NCBI GenBank assembly: GCA_944326035.1
Contig: CALVCS010000011.1
Span: 368,062 to 432,061 of the forward strand
Source of the DNA: an uncultured Alistipes sp.
GTDB taxonomy: Bacteria > Bacteroidota > Bacteroidia > Bacteroidales > Rikenellaceae
Direction of reading: 5' to 3'
DNA: 64,000 nucleotides
Shown: positions 25,764 through 35,873 of the stretch, piece by piece
Layout: each line of letters starts with the position of its first letter
Position numbering within the stretch: position 1 is the stretch's first letter
Position numbers and translations under genes: made by a program
Notes under the pieces: model-generated
Told to the model about the DNA's origin: nothing
Database searches by the model: none
The model's input: the letters and a program-made list of their open reading frames with translations, nothing else

Positions 25764-26597
25764 TCAAGGTAGGACGAGGATGGCGTTGGCGACCGGACGA
25801 GGGAATCGCAGGAAACCAATCCGGTCGGAAGGACGGTTCAGATTGCCTTTCCCTTTGAGCCACAAGGCCGATGATCCGCCTCCGTCCAAATTGAGTGCAT
25901 ATTCCAGCCCCAGAATACGGGCGATGAAAGCCAGTTCTGAAAAGCTCATGCCGGCTGCTTTGCGACGGCGTCCGTCGACGACCAGCAGACACCAGGTCCC
26001 GCCCTTTTTTTGTCCGATGATCGATCGGGGATGACGAGTCGGATCACTGTTCGGAATCGACTGCCGATCGAATCGCAACATGGGACCGGCGATCAACACA
26101 TCGCGATAAGGCGTGTGCCAAAGCGTATCGTTTAGACTGTTCTCAGGCAGAAACAGAAATGCCAGTTCCCCGGTTTCCGTGATGCCAATACCGGCCCGAC
26201 CCCAACCGCCGGCAAAGGGGAATACCTGTCCATCGATTTTTAGAAAGTCATTGGCAATGGCCTGGCGGGTTCCGGTGACGAAAAATCCGCCGTTGATGGC
26301 GGCTTGAGCCCCGGAGCGACGTCCTTGAGCCCCGGGGGTTCGTCGTACCCGATCCTGCACCAGCGTCAGACGATAGAGCGAAGGGTCGATTTCTAACTCG
26401 TAAATTTGCTGAGGGGTATCGAATAGTTGCAGGGAACCGTTTCGGACGGTTAATCCCGGTGCGGGAGATTCGATTTCCCAGGGCGCATGGACCCATGCAA
26501 GGGAGTCTGCGGGCGTTTGTGCCCCCAGCTGCACTACACAGAGCATGCCGAGACTCAATCCCAGACCGAGCCATCGTAACGTTTGCATGGGTTTCAT
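25764..26597 (-). CDS. Phosphodiester glycosidase (NAGPA-like) family exported protein
   Basis: A 278-residue protein from the ATG at 26597, chosen because it gives a signal peptide (MKPMQTLRWLGLGLSLGMLC, cut near VQLGA). The body has the NAGPA-domain motifs: QAAINGGFFVTG near the start, VVDGRRRKAAGMSFSELA, and the Gly-rich NLDGGGSSALWL near the end. This family includes the enzyme that removes GlcNAc from phosphodiesters, and bacterial members thought to trim cell-wall or capsule polymers. It is probably periplasmic. It sits alone between a hairpin and the ABC-F gene. The substrate is not known. Confidence 0.85.
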   Translation of the reverse strand: MKPMQTLRWLGLGLSLGMLCVVQLGAQTPADSLAWVHAPWEIESPAPGLTVRNGSLQLFDTPQQIYELEIDPSLYRLTLVQDRVRRTPGAQGRRSGAQAAINGGFFVTGTRQAIANDFLKIDGQVFPFAGGWGRAGIGITETGELAFLFLPENSLNDTLWHTPYRDVLIAGPMLRFDRQSIPNSDPTRHPRSIIGQKKGGTWCLLVVDGRRRKAAGMSFSELAFIARILGLEYALNLDGGGSSALWLKGKGNLNRPSDRIGFLRFPRPVANAILVLP

Positions 26598-26747
26598 GAA
26601 TAGATAATTTAGCGCCATAGGGCGGAAAACGGACTGGAGCGAAACGAATCTATATCTCGTCTCCGTTTGAGAGAGAATGCTCTCTTTGGGGTTCAAAAAA
26701 CGTTCGATACCGGAGATCGGATCAAACGTAGAGAGAACCGAAAATCT

Positions 26748-28379
<1,632 letters not shown>

Positions 28380-28391
28380 CTAAATGAGGCG

Positions 28392-28399
28392 CAAAGGTA
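28392..28399 (-). promoter_or_regulatory. -7 element TACCTTTG for the ABC-F gene
   Basis: CAAAGGTA on the plus strand, that is TACCTTTG on the minus strand, lies 28 bases before the ATG at 28364. It is an exact TAnnTTTG match. Confidence 0.6.
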
Positions 28400-28443
28400 C
28401 GATTTTCGTTCCGATTCTGAAAACCGAACCCGCGAGGATCGGA

Positions 28444-29208
28444 TTATTCGGCGTTTTCCGGAGCTGCTTCTACCGGTTGTTCTGCTTTTTTGGAGGCCTT
28501 TTTCTTTTTCTTCGGCTGATCGGTTGCCGAGGCATCCGTTTTCGGGGTTGCGCTCTTAGGGCGCGCAATAGGCGTCAGCACAATATTCCGGAACTCAACG
28601 GGATACCCTTCACTTTGCAGGCCAATGAAACCTTTTGTGCGTGAAAGCCCGGTGATCTGATTCTGCAATTCGCCGTTGATATAGATCGTGATCGTGTCTC
28701 CGGTGCAGAGGATATCGGCCTGATTCCACTCTTTGCACGGTTTTTCGTTGGAGGCTTTTTGTTTAGGAAGGATGCGCTCTTGGCCCTCTTCCCCTGTGTA
28801 TTGATGGCAGGTCAGTTCGCCCGATACATAGACATCCCCGGCGTTACCTGCCTGGAGTTGGCACTCGAAGTTTTCGGGCCAAATCTTAAAGGTGGGAGCC
28901 AAATGCAGGAAAATCCCGCTATTGGAGGTGGTGTCGGGCCAACGCCATTCGACATGCAATTGGTAATTTTCGTACTCTTCTTCGGAACGGAGATAGCCGA
29001 ACTGACCGCTCAGGTGGATGACGCCGTCTCGGACTTGAAACTCCTGGCGAGAATCTTGCGAGGCACTTTGTAGATAGGGTATCCAATGTTTCAGATTTTT
29101 TCCATTGAAAAGTTCGATCGATTCCGGTTTTTCGGCCCGGCAGATCGACAGACTCAGCAATAAGAGCATGAATACGCTCACACCATACTTTCTCATCATG
29201 TTCATCAT
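28444..29208 (-). CDS. DUF1080 (3-keto-disaccharide hydrolase-like) exported protein with Lys-rich tail
   Basis: A 254-residue exported protein: an N-terminal signal segment (VSVFMLLLLSLSICRA), then one DUF1080 beta-sandwich (IELFNGKNLKHWIPYLQ, GVIHLSGQFGYLRSEEEYEN, SNSGIFLHL, FIGLQSEGYPVEFRNIVL). The last 30 or so residues are Lys/Ala/Pro-rich (PKKKKKASKKAEQPVEAA), outside the domain. DUF1080 proteins cleave 3-keto-glycosides after a Gfo/Idh/MocA enzyme has oxidised C3 of the sugar. The partner oxidoreductase is about 6.7 kb away (35874-37292) next to a second DUF1080 gene. The tail could bind polyanions or the cell envelope; that is speculation. Confidence 0.87.
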   Translation of the reverse strand: MMNMMRKYGVSVFMLLLLSLSICRAEKPESIELFNGKNLKHWIPYLQSASQDSRQEFQVRDGVIHLSGQFGYLRSEEEYENYQLHVEWRWPDTTSNSGIFLHLAPTFKIWPENFECQLQAGNAGDVYVSGELTCHQYTGEEGQERILPKQKASNEKPCKEWNQADILCTGDTITIYINGELQNQITGLSRTKGFIGLQSEGYPVEFRNIVLTPIARPKSATPKTDASATDQPKKKKKASKKAEQPVEAAPENAE

Positions 29209-29224
29209 TTCTGGTTTTTAGGGG

Positions 29225-29947
29225 TTATTTCCATTGAATCATAGCTCGACACGCAGCGCTGCCGTCCTGACGTCTCACTTCAAAACGACTGCAAGTTTCG
29301 TTGTCTTCGGCTGCGATCGTAAGTTTTTCTCCGTAGCGGGTTTCGTGCAGATAGTTGATATCGATGCGGGCGAGGCGTCCGGAGGTCATTTTTTCCAAAG
29401 GCAGCAGATCGGTCATCCATTCGACATATTTCATGCTGTTGGCATGTTGGTTGAAATCGATATCGCTGTACCGCACGGTGTGCTCTTCGCTCCACGTGCC
29501 GGCGATGGCTCCGATACGGGCCGGACGTGGCATGGGGGCCTCGAGCGGGACGATCACATCGGTGTATTGAACGTTGGAACGCAAATCCAGGGCCTGTCGA
29601 CTCTGCATGTCGATAATGGCCCACAAACTCGACGCCCGACCGATTTCGTGGCCGTTCAGATCCCATAGAATAAAGTGTCGAGTTGTCATGACGCGGCTGA
29701 CGTCGGCGACCCAGGTCTGAATACGGTATTTTTCATATTCCTCGGGTTGACGGTCCACCTCGATGGCAAATCGGGAGAGTACCCACGAAATGTTGTGTTC
29801 GTGGAGGTTTCGAATGCCGAATCCGTTGCGATCGGCATCTTCTCCGGCGGTATGCAGGATGTGGTCGCCTAAAGTGATCAGCGTAGCCCGTTTGGTGAGA
29901 TCCACCTCGCGAGGTTGTACTTGAAAATCATAAAATCCGCATTCCAT
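29225..29947 (-). CDS. Acyl-ACP thioesterase
   Basis: A 240-residue cytoplasmic enzyme of the acyl-ACP thioesterase family (two hot-dog folds). The first half has the Asn/His/Trp section NLHEHNISWVLSRFAIEVD. The second half has the conserved SDIDFNQHANSMKYVEWM section. It releases free fatty acids from acyl carrier protein, for lipid remodelling or fatty acid export. It is the gene after a TauE/SafE transporter and before a DUF1080 gene, all minus strand, with 28 and 16 base gaps. The length is normal for Bacteroidetes members. Confidence 0.92.
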   Translation of the reverse strand: MECGFYDFQVQPREVDLTKRATLITLGDHILHTAGEDADRNGFGIRNLHEHNISWVLSRFAIEVDRQPEEYEKYRIQTWVADVSRVMTTRHFILWDLNGHEIGRASSLWAIIDMQSRQALDLRSNVQYTDVIVPLEAPMPRPARIGAIAGTWSEEHTVRYSDIDFNQHANSMKYVEWMTDLLPLEKMTSGRLARIDINYLHETRYGEKLTIAAEDNETCSRFEVRRQDGSAACRAMIQWK

Positions 29948-29975
29948 AAATAGTCAGTTTTGAGTCGAACGGTTT

Positions 29976-30728
29976 TTACCACAGGAGCATCAGGGTCGAA
30001 AGGATGGTCAGCCAGATGATCAAGGTGCGGTATTTGCTTTCGGGCAGTCGTTTGACCAGCCAGATTCCTAACACAGCCCCCAGAGCAAGGGCCGGCAGCA
30101 ACATCACGTCGATGACCACGGTCGTCCAGGAGATGTTGTTCCAGGCAAAAATCTGCAGGGGCACTTTCAGCAGGTTGACGATCAGGAAAAACCATGCGCT
30201 TGTTCCCACGAAGGAATTTTTGGGCAGGTTCATCGACAGCAGGTAGACTGACATGATCGGGCCGGCGGCGTTACCGATCATCGTGGTGAAGCCGCCCAAC
30301 AGACCGAACATCGGTCCATACCACCAGGCGGAAGAGATCGTGTTCTCTTTCCCCACCCGTTGGGTCCAAAACATCACGCCGATCCCGGCCAGGATGCACA
30401 GGGCCATCAGTCGTTTGAATTCCTCGGCCGGGATCAGTTTATCCACGGCCAAGGCGACAAAAAAACCGGCAATAGCCGACGGCAACAGACGTAGAATGTA
30501 TTTCCATTGGGCATCGCGTCGGTAATAGGCGACGGCCATAAAATCTGCCAAACAGAGCATAGGTAAAATAATCCCGGTGGAAGGTTTCCCGCCAAAAGCC
30601 AGGGCCAGAATCGGAATGGCTAAGGTGGTGATGCCTTGGATGCCGGTTTTCGACATGCCGATGATGATGGCACACAAAACCAAAATGGCCCATTGAGCCG
30701 GACCACTTACAACCGTACTGATATCCAT
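29976..30728 (-). CDS. TauE/SafE family transporter
   Basis: A 250-residue inner membrane protein with about eight helices in two halves. The typical sections are CAIIIGMSKTGIQGITTLAI in the first half and FGLLGGFTTMIGNAAGPIMS in the second. The family is linked to export of sulfite, sulfoacetate or similar anions; substrates are poorly known. Downstream in the same direction are a thioesterase and a DUF1080 gene, so an operon of three genes is likely. A large palindrome separates it from carB upstream. Confidence 0.9.
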   Translation of the reverse strand: MDISTVVSGPAQWAILVLCAIIIGMSKTGIQGITTLAIPILALAFGGKPSTGIILPMLCLADFMAVAYYRRDAQWKYILRLLPSAIAGFFVALAVDKLIPAEEFKRLMALCILAGIGVMFWTQRVGKENTISSAWWYGPMFGLLGGFTTMIGNAAGPIMSVYLLSMNLPKNSFVGTSAWFFLIVNLLKVPLQIFAWNNISWTTVVIDVMLLPALALGAVLGIWLVKRLPESKYRTLIIWLTILSTLMLLW

Positions 30729-30798
30729 TGTCTTCCTTCTGTGTAATCGTTTTTAAAACGTACCGAAATCGATTTCCGTACGTTGGGGGTTTGTTTTA

Positions 30799-30832
30799 TG
30801 GTCAATCCCCCTCCGCGGAGGGGGATTGACCA
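30799..30832. repeat. Perfect 34-base palindrome between carB and the TauE/SafE gene
   Basis: Bases 30799-30815 are exactly the reverse complement of 30816-30832 (centre CCG|CGG). In RNA it folds into a long stem with a tiny loop. No T-run follows on either strand. It probably ends carB transcription or acts as an RNA stability element; a protein site is also possible because it is fully symmetrical. Confidence 0.7.
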
Positions 30833-30878
30833 GGGTAAAGGGACGGCGAAGAGCATCACACGCTTTCGAACCGTTGGT

Positions 30879-33800
30879 TTATTTATATTCGTCCCATGAT
30901 TTGATGGCAATGTCGTGGAGGCCCATCGTGCAGAAGGCATGAATAAAGGCCGCTGCCAATCGAGCATTGGTAATCAGGGGAATATTGTGGTCGATCGCTG
31001 CCCGGCGGATACGGAATCCATTGGTGATCTCCCGTGTGGTGTGGTCTTTGGGAATATTGACCACCAGATCGAACATTTTATCGGCGATCATCTGCGTGAC
31101 ATTGTGTTCTTTGTTTTCGTCGGCGTGAGCAACAGCGATCGCCTTCACGCCATTTTCGTTCAGGAACTTGGCGGTCCCGGCCGTTGCATAGATCGTATAA
31201 CCACGCTTGTCCAGTTCACCGCAAGCTTCCAGCATGTCGACTTTCGATTTGGCGGTTCCCGAAGAGATCATGATGTTCTTTTGCGGAATCTTGTAGCCGA
31301 CCGAGATCATGGCGTTGAGCAAGGCTTCGTTGAAATCGTCCCCCAGACAGCCCACTTCACCGGTCGAAGTCATGTCTACGCCCAGAATGGGATCGGCCTG
31401 AAGCAGACGGGCAAAGGAGAACTGGGAGGCCTTGACCCCGATGCAATCGATGTCGAAGACCGTCTTGTCGGCTTTGGTGTAGGGGGCATCCAACATCACG
31501 CGGGTAGCCGTTTCGATAAAGTTGCGTTTCAGGATCTTCGATACGAACGGGAAACTGCGTGAAGCTCTCAAATTACATTCGATCACCTTGATCTCGTTGT
31601 TTTTGGCCAGGAACTGGATGTTGAATGGACCGGTGATATTCAGCTCTTTGGCGATTTGGCGGCTGATCTTTTTGATCCGGCGTCCGGTTTCGAAGTAGAG
31701 TTTCTGGGCGGGGAAGACCAGGGTGGCGTCACCCGAGTGGACCCCGGCGAACTCGACATGTTCCGAAATCGCATATTCGATCACTTCGCCGGCGTAAGCG
31801 ACGGCATCGAATTCCACCTCTTTGGCATTTTCCAGGAAGGCCGATACCACGACGGGATACTCTTTCGACACCTTGGCGGCGATTCCCAGGAAGTGTTCCA
31901 TCTCCTGTTTGGTGTAGCACACGCGCATGGCGGCTCCCGACAGCACATATGAAGGACGAATCAATACCGGGAACCCTACCCGATCGACAAATTCGTTGAT
32001 GTCGTCCATCGACGAGAGCTCTTTCCATTGCGGTTGGTCGATCTTCAGCGCATCGAGCATCGATGAGAATTTGTGGCGGTTTTCAGCCCGGTCGATCGAG
32101 ATGGCTGAGGTCCCCAAGATAGGTACTCCCTGACGGTAGAGTTTCATGGCCAGGTTGTTGGGAATCTGTCCGCCTACCGACACCATCACGCCGTTGGGTT
32201 GTTCCAGGTCGATGACGTCCAGCACCCGTTCTTCCGACAGCTCATCAAAGTAGAGGCGGTCGCACATATCGTAATCGGTCGATACGGTTTCGGGGTTGTA
32301 GTTGATCATAATGGACATGTATCCCAACTTGCGGGCGGTCTGTACGGCATTGACCGAACACCAGTCGAATTCCACCGAGCTGCCGATGCGATAGGCCCCC
32401 GATCCGAGGACGATCACCGATTTTTTGTTTTGGTAATAAGGAATATCGTGTGGCGAACCGTCGTAGGTCATATAGAGGTAGTTGGTCAGTTCGGGATGTT
32501 CCGAGGCGACGGTATTGATCCGTTTGACCGACGGCAGAATGCCTAAACGTTTGCGGTAATTGCGTACGCGAATCACCTCTTTCTCCATATTGCCGCTCGG
32601 GTTTTCCACCAGACGGGCGATTTGAAAGTCGGAGAATCCGAGGCGTTTCGCTTCTTTCATTACGTCGGCACTGACCTCTTCGATTTTGTCGAATTTGGCG
32701 ATGACCTGCGAATAGCGGTAGATATTTTCGAGTTTCTGGAGAAACCAGGTCGAGATATGGGTCAGGTCGTGGATCCGATCGACGCTATAACCCTTTTCGA
32801 AAGCGACGGCGATGGCAAAAATACGTTTATCGGTCGGGTTGGCCAGTTCGTCGTCGAGATTTTCGAACGACAAATCGTTGTTGCAAACAAAGCCGTGCAT
32901 GCCCTGACCGATCATCCGCAGACCCTTCTGGATGATCTCTTCGAAGGTCTTCCCGATGGCCATGATTTCGCCCACGGATTTCATGCTCGATCCGATGTGG
33001 CGGTTGACGCCGGCGAATTTGCTCAGGTCCCAACGGGGGATTTTGCAGATCATGTAGTCGAGTTCCGGGGCGACATAAGCGGAGTTGGGTGTTCCCATCT
33101 CTCCGATTTCGTCCAGGGTATAGCCGATGGCCAGTTTGGCGGCCACAAAAGCCAACGGATAACCGGTCGCTTTGGAGGCCAGGGCCGAGGAGCGGCTCAG
33201 ACGGGCGTTTACCTCGATCACCCGGTAATCGTCGGTTTCGGAGTTGAAGGCGTATTGGATGTTGCATTCGCCCACGATCCCCAAATGACGAATCGTCTTT
33301 TGGGAAAGCTCCTGCAGCAGCGTCAGCTCTTGCTGATCCAGAGAACAGGTCGGGGCGACAACGATACTTTCGCCGGTGTGGATTCCCAGAGGATCGACGT
33401 TTTCCATGCTGGCTACCGTGAAGCAGTGATCATTGCTGTCACGAATGACTTCGAATTCGATCTCTTTCCAGCCTTTTAAGGACTCTTCGACGAGAATCTG
33501 GGGGGCGTAAGAGAAGGCATTTTCGGCCAGCGCTTTCAGCTCGTCCATGTTGTAGCAGAAGCCGCTACCCATACCTCCCAATACATACGCCGAGCGGACA
33601 ATAATCGGGAAACCGATCACTTGAGCGGCTTCGATCGCTTTGTCCAGGGTGTCGACGGCAATGCTGCGGGGTGTTTTGATACCGATTTCGTTGAGTTTTT
33701 TCACGAATCGATCGCGGTCTTCGGTATCCATGATGGCTTCGACCGAGGTCCCCAACACGTTGACCCCATATTTATCCAACGTCCCGCTAGTATAGAGTTC

Positions 33801-34094
33801 CGTACCGCAGTTCAGTGCCGTTTGTCCACCGAAGGCCAGCAGGATGCCGTCGGGACGCTCTTTCTTGATGACCTCTTCGATGAAATAGGGGGTCAGGGGG
33901 AGGAAATAGACCTTATCGGCAATTCCTTCCGAGGTTTGGATGGTTGCGATGTTGGGATTGATCAGCACGGTCGAGATACCCTCTTCTTTCATCGCTTTGA
34001 GAGCTTGGGAACCGGAGTAGTCGAACTCTCCGGCCTGACCGATTTTCAGCGCACCCGAACCCAGGACGAGTACTTTGGAGACATTTTTTTTCAC
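30879..34094 (-). CDS. carB: Carbamoyl phosphate synthase large subunit
   Basis: A 1071-residue synthetase that makes carbamoyl phosphate from bicarbonate, ammonia and two ATP for arginine and pyrimidine synthesis. It has the two duplicated ATP-grasp halves, each preceded by VLGSGALKIGQAGEFDYSG or the matching VLGSGAYRIGSSVEFDW. The Gly-rich ATP loop of the first half is YVLGGMGSGF, and the second half has YVLSGAAMRVCY. The C-terminal MGS-like regulatory domain starts at about 930 (NIMISSGTAKSKVDMLEA). The length is normal. The small subunit gene carA is not adjacent in this window, which is common in Bacteroidetes only for some lineages. A weak TAACTTCG sequence lies 48 bases upstream. Confidence 0.97.
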   Translation of the reverse strand: MKKNVSKVLVLGSGALKIGQAGEFDYSGSQALKAMKEEGISTVLINPNIATIQTSEGIADKVYFLPLTPYFIEEVIKKERPDGILLAFGGQTALNCGTELYTSGTLDKYGVNVLGTSVEAIMDTEDRDRFVKKLNEIGIKTPRSIAVDTLDKAIEAAQVIGFPIIVRSAYVLGGMGSGFCYNMDELKALAENAFSYAPQILVEESLKGWKEIEFEVIRDSNDHCFTVASMENVDPLGIHTGESIVVAPTCSLDQQELTLLQELSQKTIRHLGIVGECNIQYAFNSETDDYRVIEVNARLSRSSALASKATGYPLAFVAAKLAIGYTLDEIGEMGTPNSAYVAPELDYMICKIPRWDLSKFAGVNRHIGSSMKSVGEIMAIGKTFEEIIQKGLRMIGQGMHGFVCNNDLSFENLDDELANPTDKRIFAIAVAFEKGYSVDRIHDLTHISTWFLQKLENIYRYSQVIAKFDKIEEVSADVMKEAKRLGFSDFQIARLVENPSGNMEKEVIRVRNYRKRLGILPSVKRINTVASEHPELTNYLYMTYDGSPHDIPYYQNKKSVIVLGSGAYRIGSSVEFDWCSVNAVQTARKLGYMSIMINYNPETVSTDYDMCDRLYFDELSEERVLDVIDLEQPNGVMVSVGGQIPNNLAMKLYRQGVPILGTSAISIDRAENRHKFSSMLDALKIDQPQWKELSSMDDINEFVDRVGFPVLIRPSYVLSGAAMRVCYTKQEMEHFLGIAAKVSKEYPVVVSAFLENAKEVEFDAVAYAGEVIEYAISEHVEFAGVHSGDATLVFPAQKLYFETGRRIKKISRQIAKELNITGPFNIQFLAKNNEIKVIECNLRASRSFPFVSKILKRNFIETATRVMLDAPYTKADKTVFDIDCIGVKASQFSFARLLQADPILGVDMTSTGEVGCLGDDFNEALLNAMISVGYKIPQKNIMISSGTAKSKVDMLEACGELDKRGYTIYATAGTAKFLNENGVKAIAVAHADENKEHNVTQMIADKMFDLVVNIPKDHTTREITNGFRIRRAAIDHNIPLITNARLAAAFIHAFCTMGLHDIAIKSWDEYK

Positions 34095-34505
34095 GATACG
34101 GAACGTTTTTTTAGTGGTAATAGGTAGGTATAAAAGATGTACGAAGTTACGAAATAAATTTGAATCAGGGGGCTCTTCCGCTCTATTTGAGACCGATTTT
34201 TCTGGGAACCTATTTCCAATCTATGGCATATAAGGTGAGATTGAGTTGAGCAGCCGAATCAGAAGAAGCGTGTGGTGAGGGTTCGGGGCCGTTTTGCATC
34301 CGCTTCTGTGCTCCGGACTGAGAAAAAAGTTTTTAAATATGGAAATATCTGTTATGGGTTGTTGAAGGAAGATTGAACCTCTGCTGACCCGCTTTTCTCT
34401 TCTGTTGTAATGATTGGAAAAGGAAATGCGCGTCAAACGGAACATAAAGGGGGTTTGTTTATGCAGAAGAAAGGACTCTCATAAAGGCTCTGCTCGGAGG
34501 ATATA
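34095..34505. other. Intergenic stretch upstream of carB with no recognised gene
   Basis: About 410 bases. The part next to carB has a weak minus-strand -7-like sequence (TAACTTCG, 34142-34149). The remainder (about 34180-34500) shows no convincing gene, hairpin or promoter. Short open frames there have no family resemblance. The stop of the following minus-strand DUF1080 gene is at 34506. Confidence 0.5.
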
Positions 34506-35861
34506 TCAAGGCAGTTCTTTGATTTTGATGTTTTTGAACCAGACTTCGTCGCCATGATCCTGCAGCAGGATATGCCCTTGTTCGGCATTTCCGAACTGAG
34601 ACCATTTGGCGAATTTGCTATAAGCCACCAGCGCATTCCACAGGTCGTTGTCGCGTTCGTATTCCAGAAGCTTGACACCGTTGAGCCAATGTTCAACATG
34701 CTTGCCTTGCACGACAATCCGGGCCGTGTTGAATTCATGAGCCCGAAAAGGTTTCTCTTTCGGGGCCGGGATCAGATCGTACAACGATCCCAAGGTGCGA
34801 TTCCCGGCTACCCCCAACTTGGCATCCGGATGTCGCTGATCGTCCAGCAGCTGGAATTCACACCCGATGGCCGATCCGGCTTGTCGGTTCAGCTCCGGAT
34901 CGACGAAATATTTGATGCCGCTATTGGCTCCCTCGGTGATCTTGAAGTCGACCTGGAGAATGAAGTTTCGATAGCTCCCGGTCGTGATGATGTCTCCTCC
35001 GTTGGTGGACTCTCCCCCATCGCCTTTTTGCACTTTCAGGATTCCCTCTTCGATGCTCCAGCCTTTTTGCGGAAAGGTGGCGATTTTGGCGCCACGCCAT
35101 CCGTCCGTACTTTGACCGTCCCACAACAGCTGCCACCCATCCGCTTTTTCGCTTGGTGAGAGGGTGTTGGTGCAGGTATTGACTTCGGGTGCGATGGGTT
35201 CCCGAGCGGTATAACGTTCGGGTTGTGTGACACAGATGCGCACATTGCGCCACCGGACGCTCTTCCCTACATCTTCGGGGCGATACACGGCGTGTACCTG
35301 CAACCCGATAAACCCGCTGCTGTCTGCATCATCCCACAATTCGGCACAAGGAATACCATTGATCCAGGTACGGATTTTGGAGCCGATCGCTTCGATGCGA
35401 GCTCGATTCCAGGCTTGATTCCGGAAGGCGATTCGGCCGGTCGGGTTAAACGTCAGCGGATAGAGCCAGCCGCGTCGGGCTTCGTCATAGATGCCCCCAC
35501 TCCAGGCGCGTGGTGAGGGATCGATCTCGAATTGATACCCGTGGACGATTCCCTGACGGTAGTTCGGATCGCAGTGGCTGCGTAACTGTACCCCTGAATT
35601 GAGCCCGTCGTTTACTTGAAATTCGAACTCGAGGATAAAATTGTCATACGTTTGTTCGGTAATCAGGAAGGTGTTGGTCCGGTCCATACAGGCCGTGCCT
35701 ACGATACATCCCTCTTCGACCGTATATGCGGCTTGCCCGTTGACACGCTGCCAACCTTGCAGGTCTTTCCCGTTGAACAACGAAAGCCATTCCTGTGCCA
35801 AGGTGAGGCCCGGACAGAGGAAAAGAACCCAAAATCCTAAAAACAACAGGAGTTTTTTCAT
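34506..35861 (-). CDS. Tandem DUF1080 (3-keto-disaccharide hydrolase-like) exported protein
   Basis: A 451-residue exported protein with signal peptide ([20 protein letters not shown]) and two DUF1080 sandwiches in tandem. The first is about 24-215 ([39 protein letters not shown]). The second is about 243-450 ([53 protein letters not shown]). The second domain looks like the more canonical one. It is 12 bases downstream of a secreted Gfo/Idh/MocA oxidoreductase gene, so the two are co-expressed. The likely role is to hydrolyse 3-keto-glycosides made by the oxidoreductase. Confidence 0.9.
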   Translation of the reverse strand: MKKLLLFLGFWVLFLCPGLTLAQEWLSLFNGKDLQGWQRVNGQAAYTVEEGCIVGTACMDRTNTFLITEQTYDNFILEFEFQVNDGLNSGVQLRSHCDPNYRQGIVHGYQFEIDPSPRAWSGGIYDEARRGWLYPLTFNPTGRIAFRNQAWNRARIEAIGSKIRTWINGIPCAELWDDADSSGFIGLQVHAVYRPEDVGKSVRWRNVRICVTQPERYTAREPIAPEVNTCTNTLSPSEKADGWQLLWDGQSTDGWRGAKIATFPQKGWSIEEGILKVQKGDGGESTNGGDIITTGSYRNFILQVDFKITEGANSGIKYFVDPELNRQAGSAIGCEFQLLDDQRHPDAKLGVAGNRTLGSLYDLIPAPKEKPFRAHEFNTARIVVQGKHVEHWLNGVKLLEYERDNDLWNALVAYSKFAKWSQFGNAEQGHILLQDHGDEVWFKNIKIKELP

Positions 35862-35873
35862 AGATCGGAGGGC

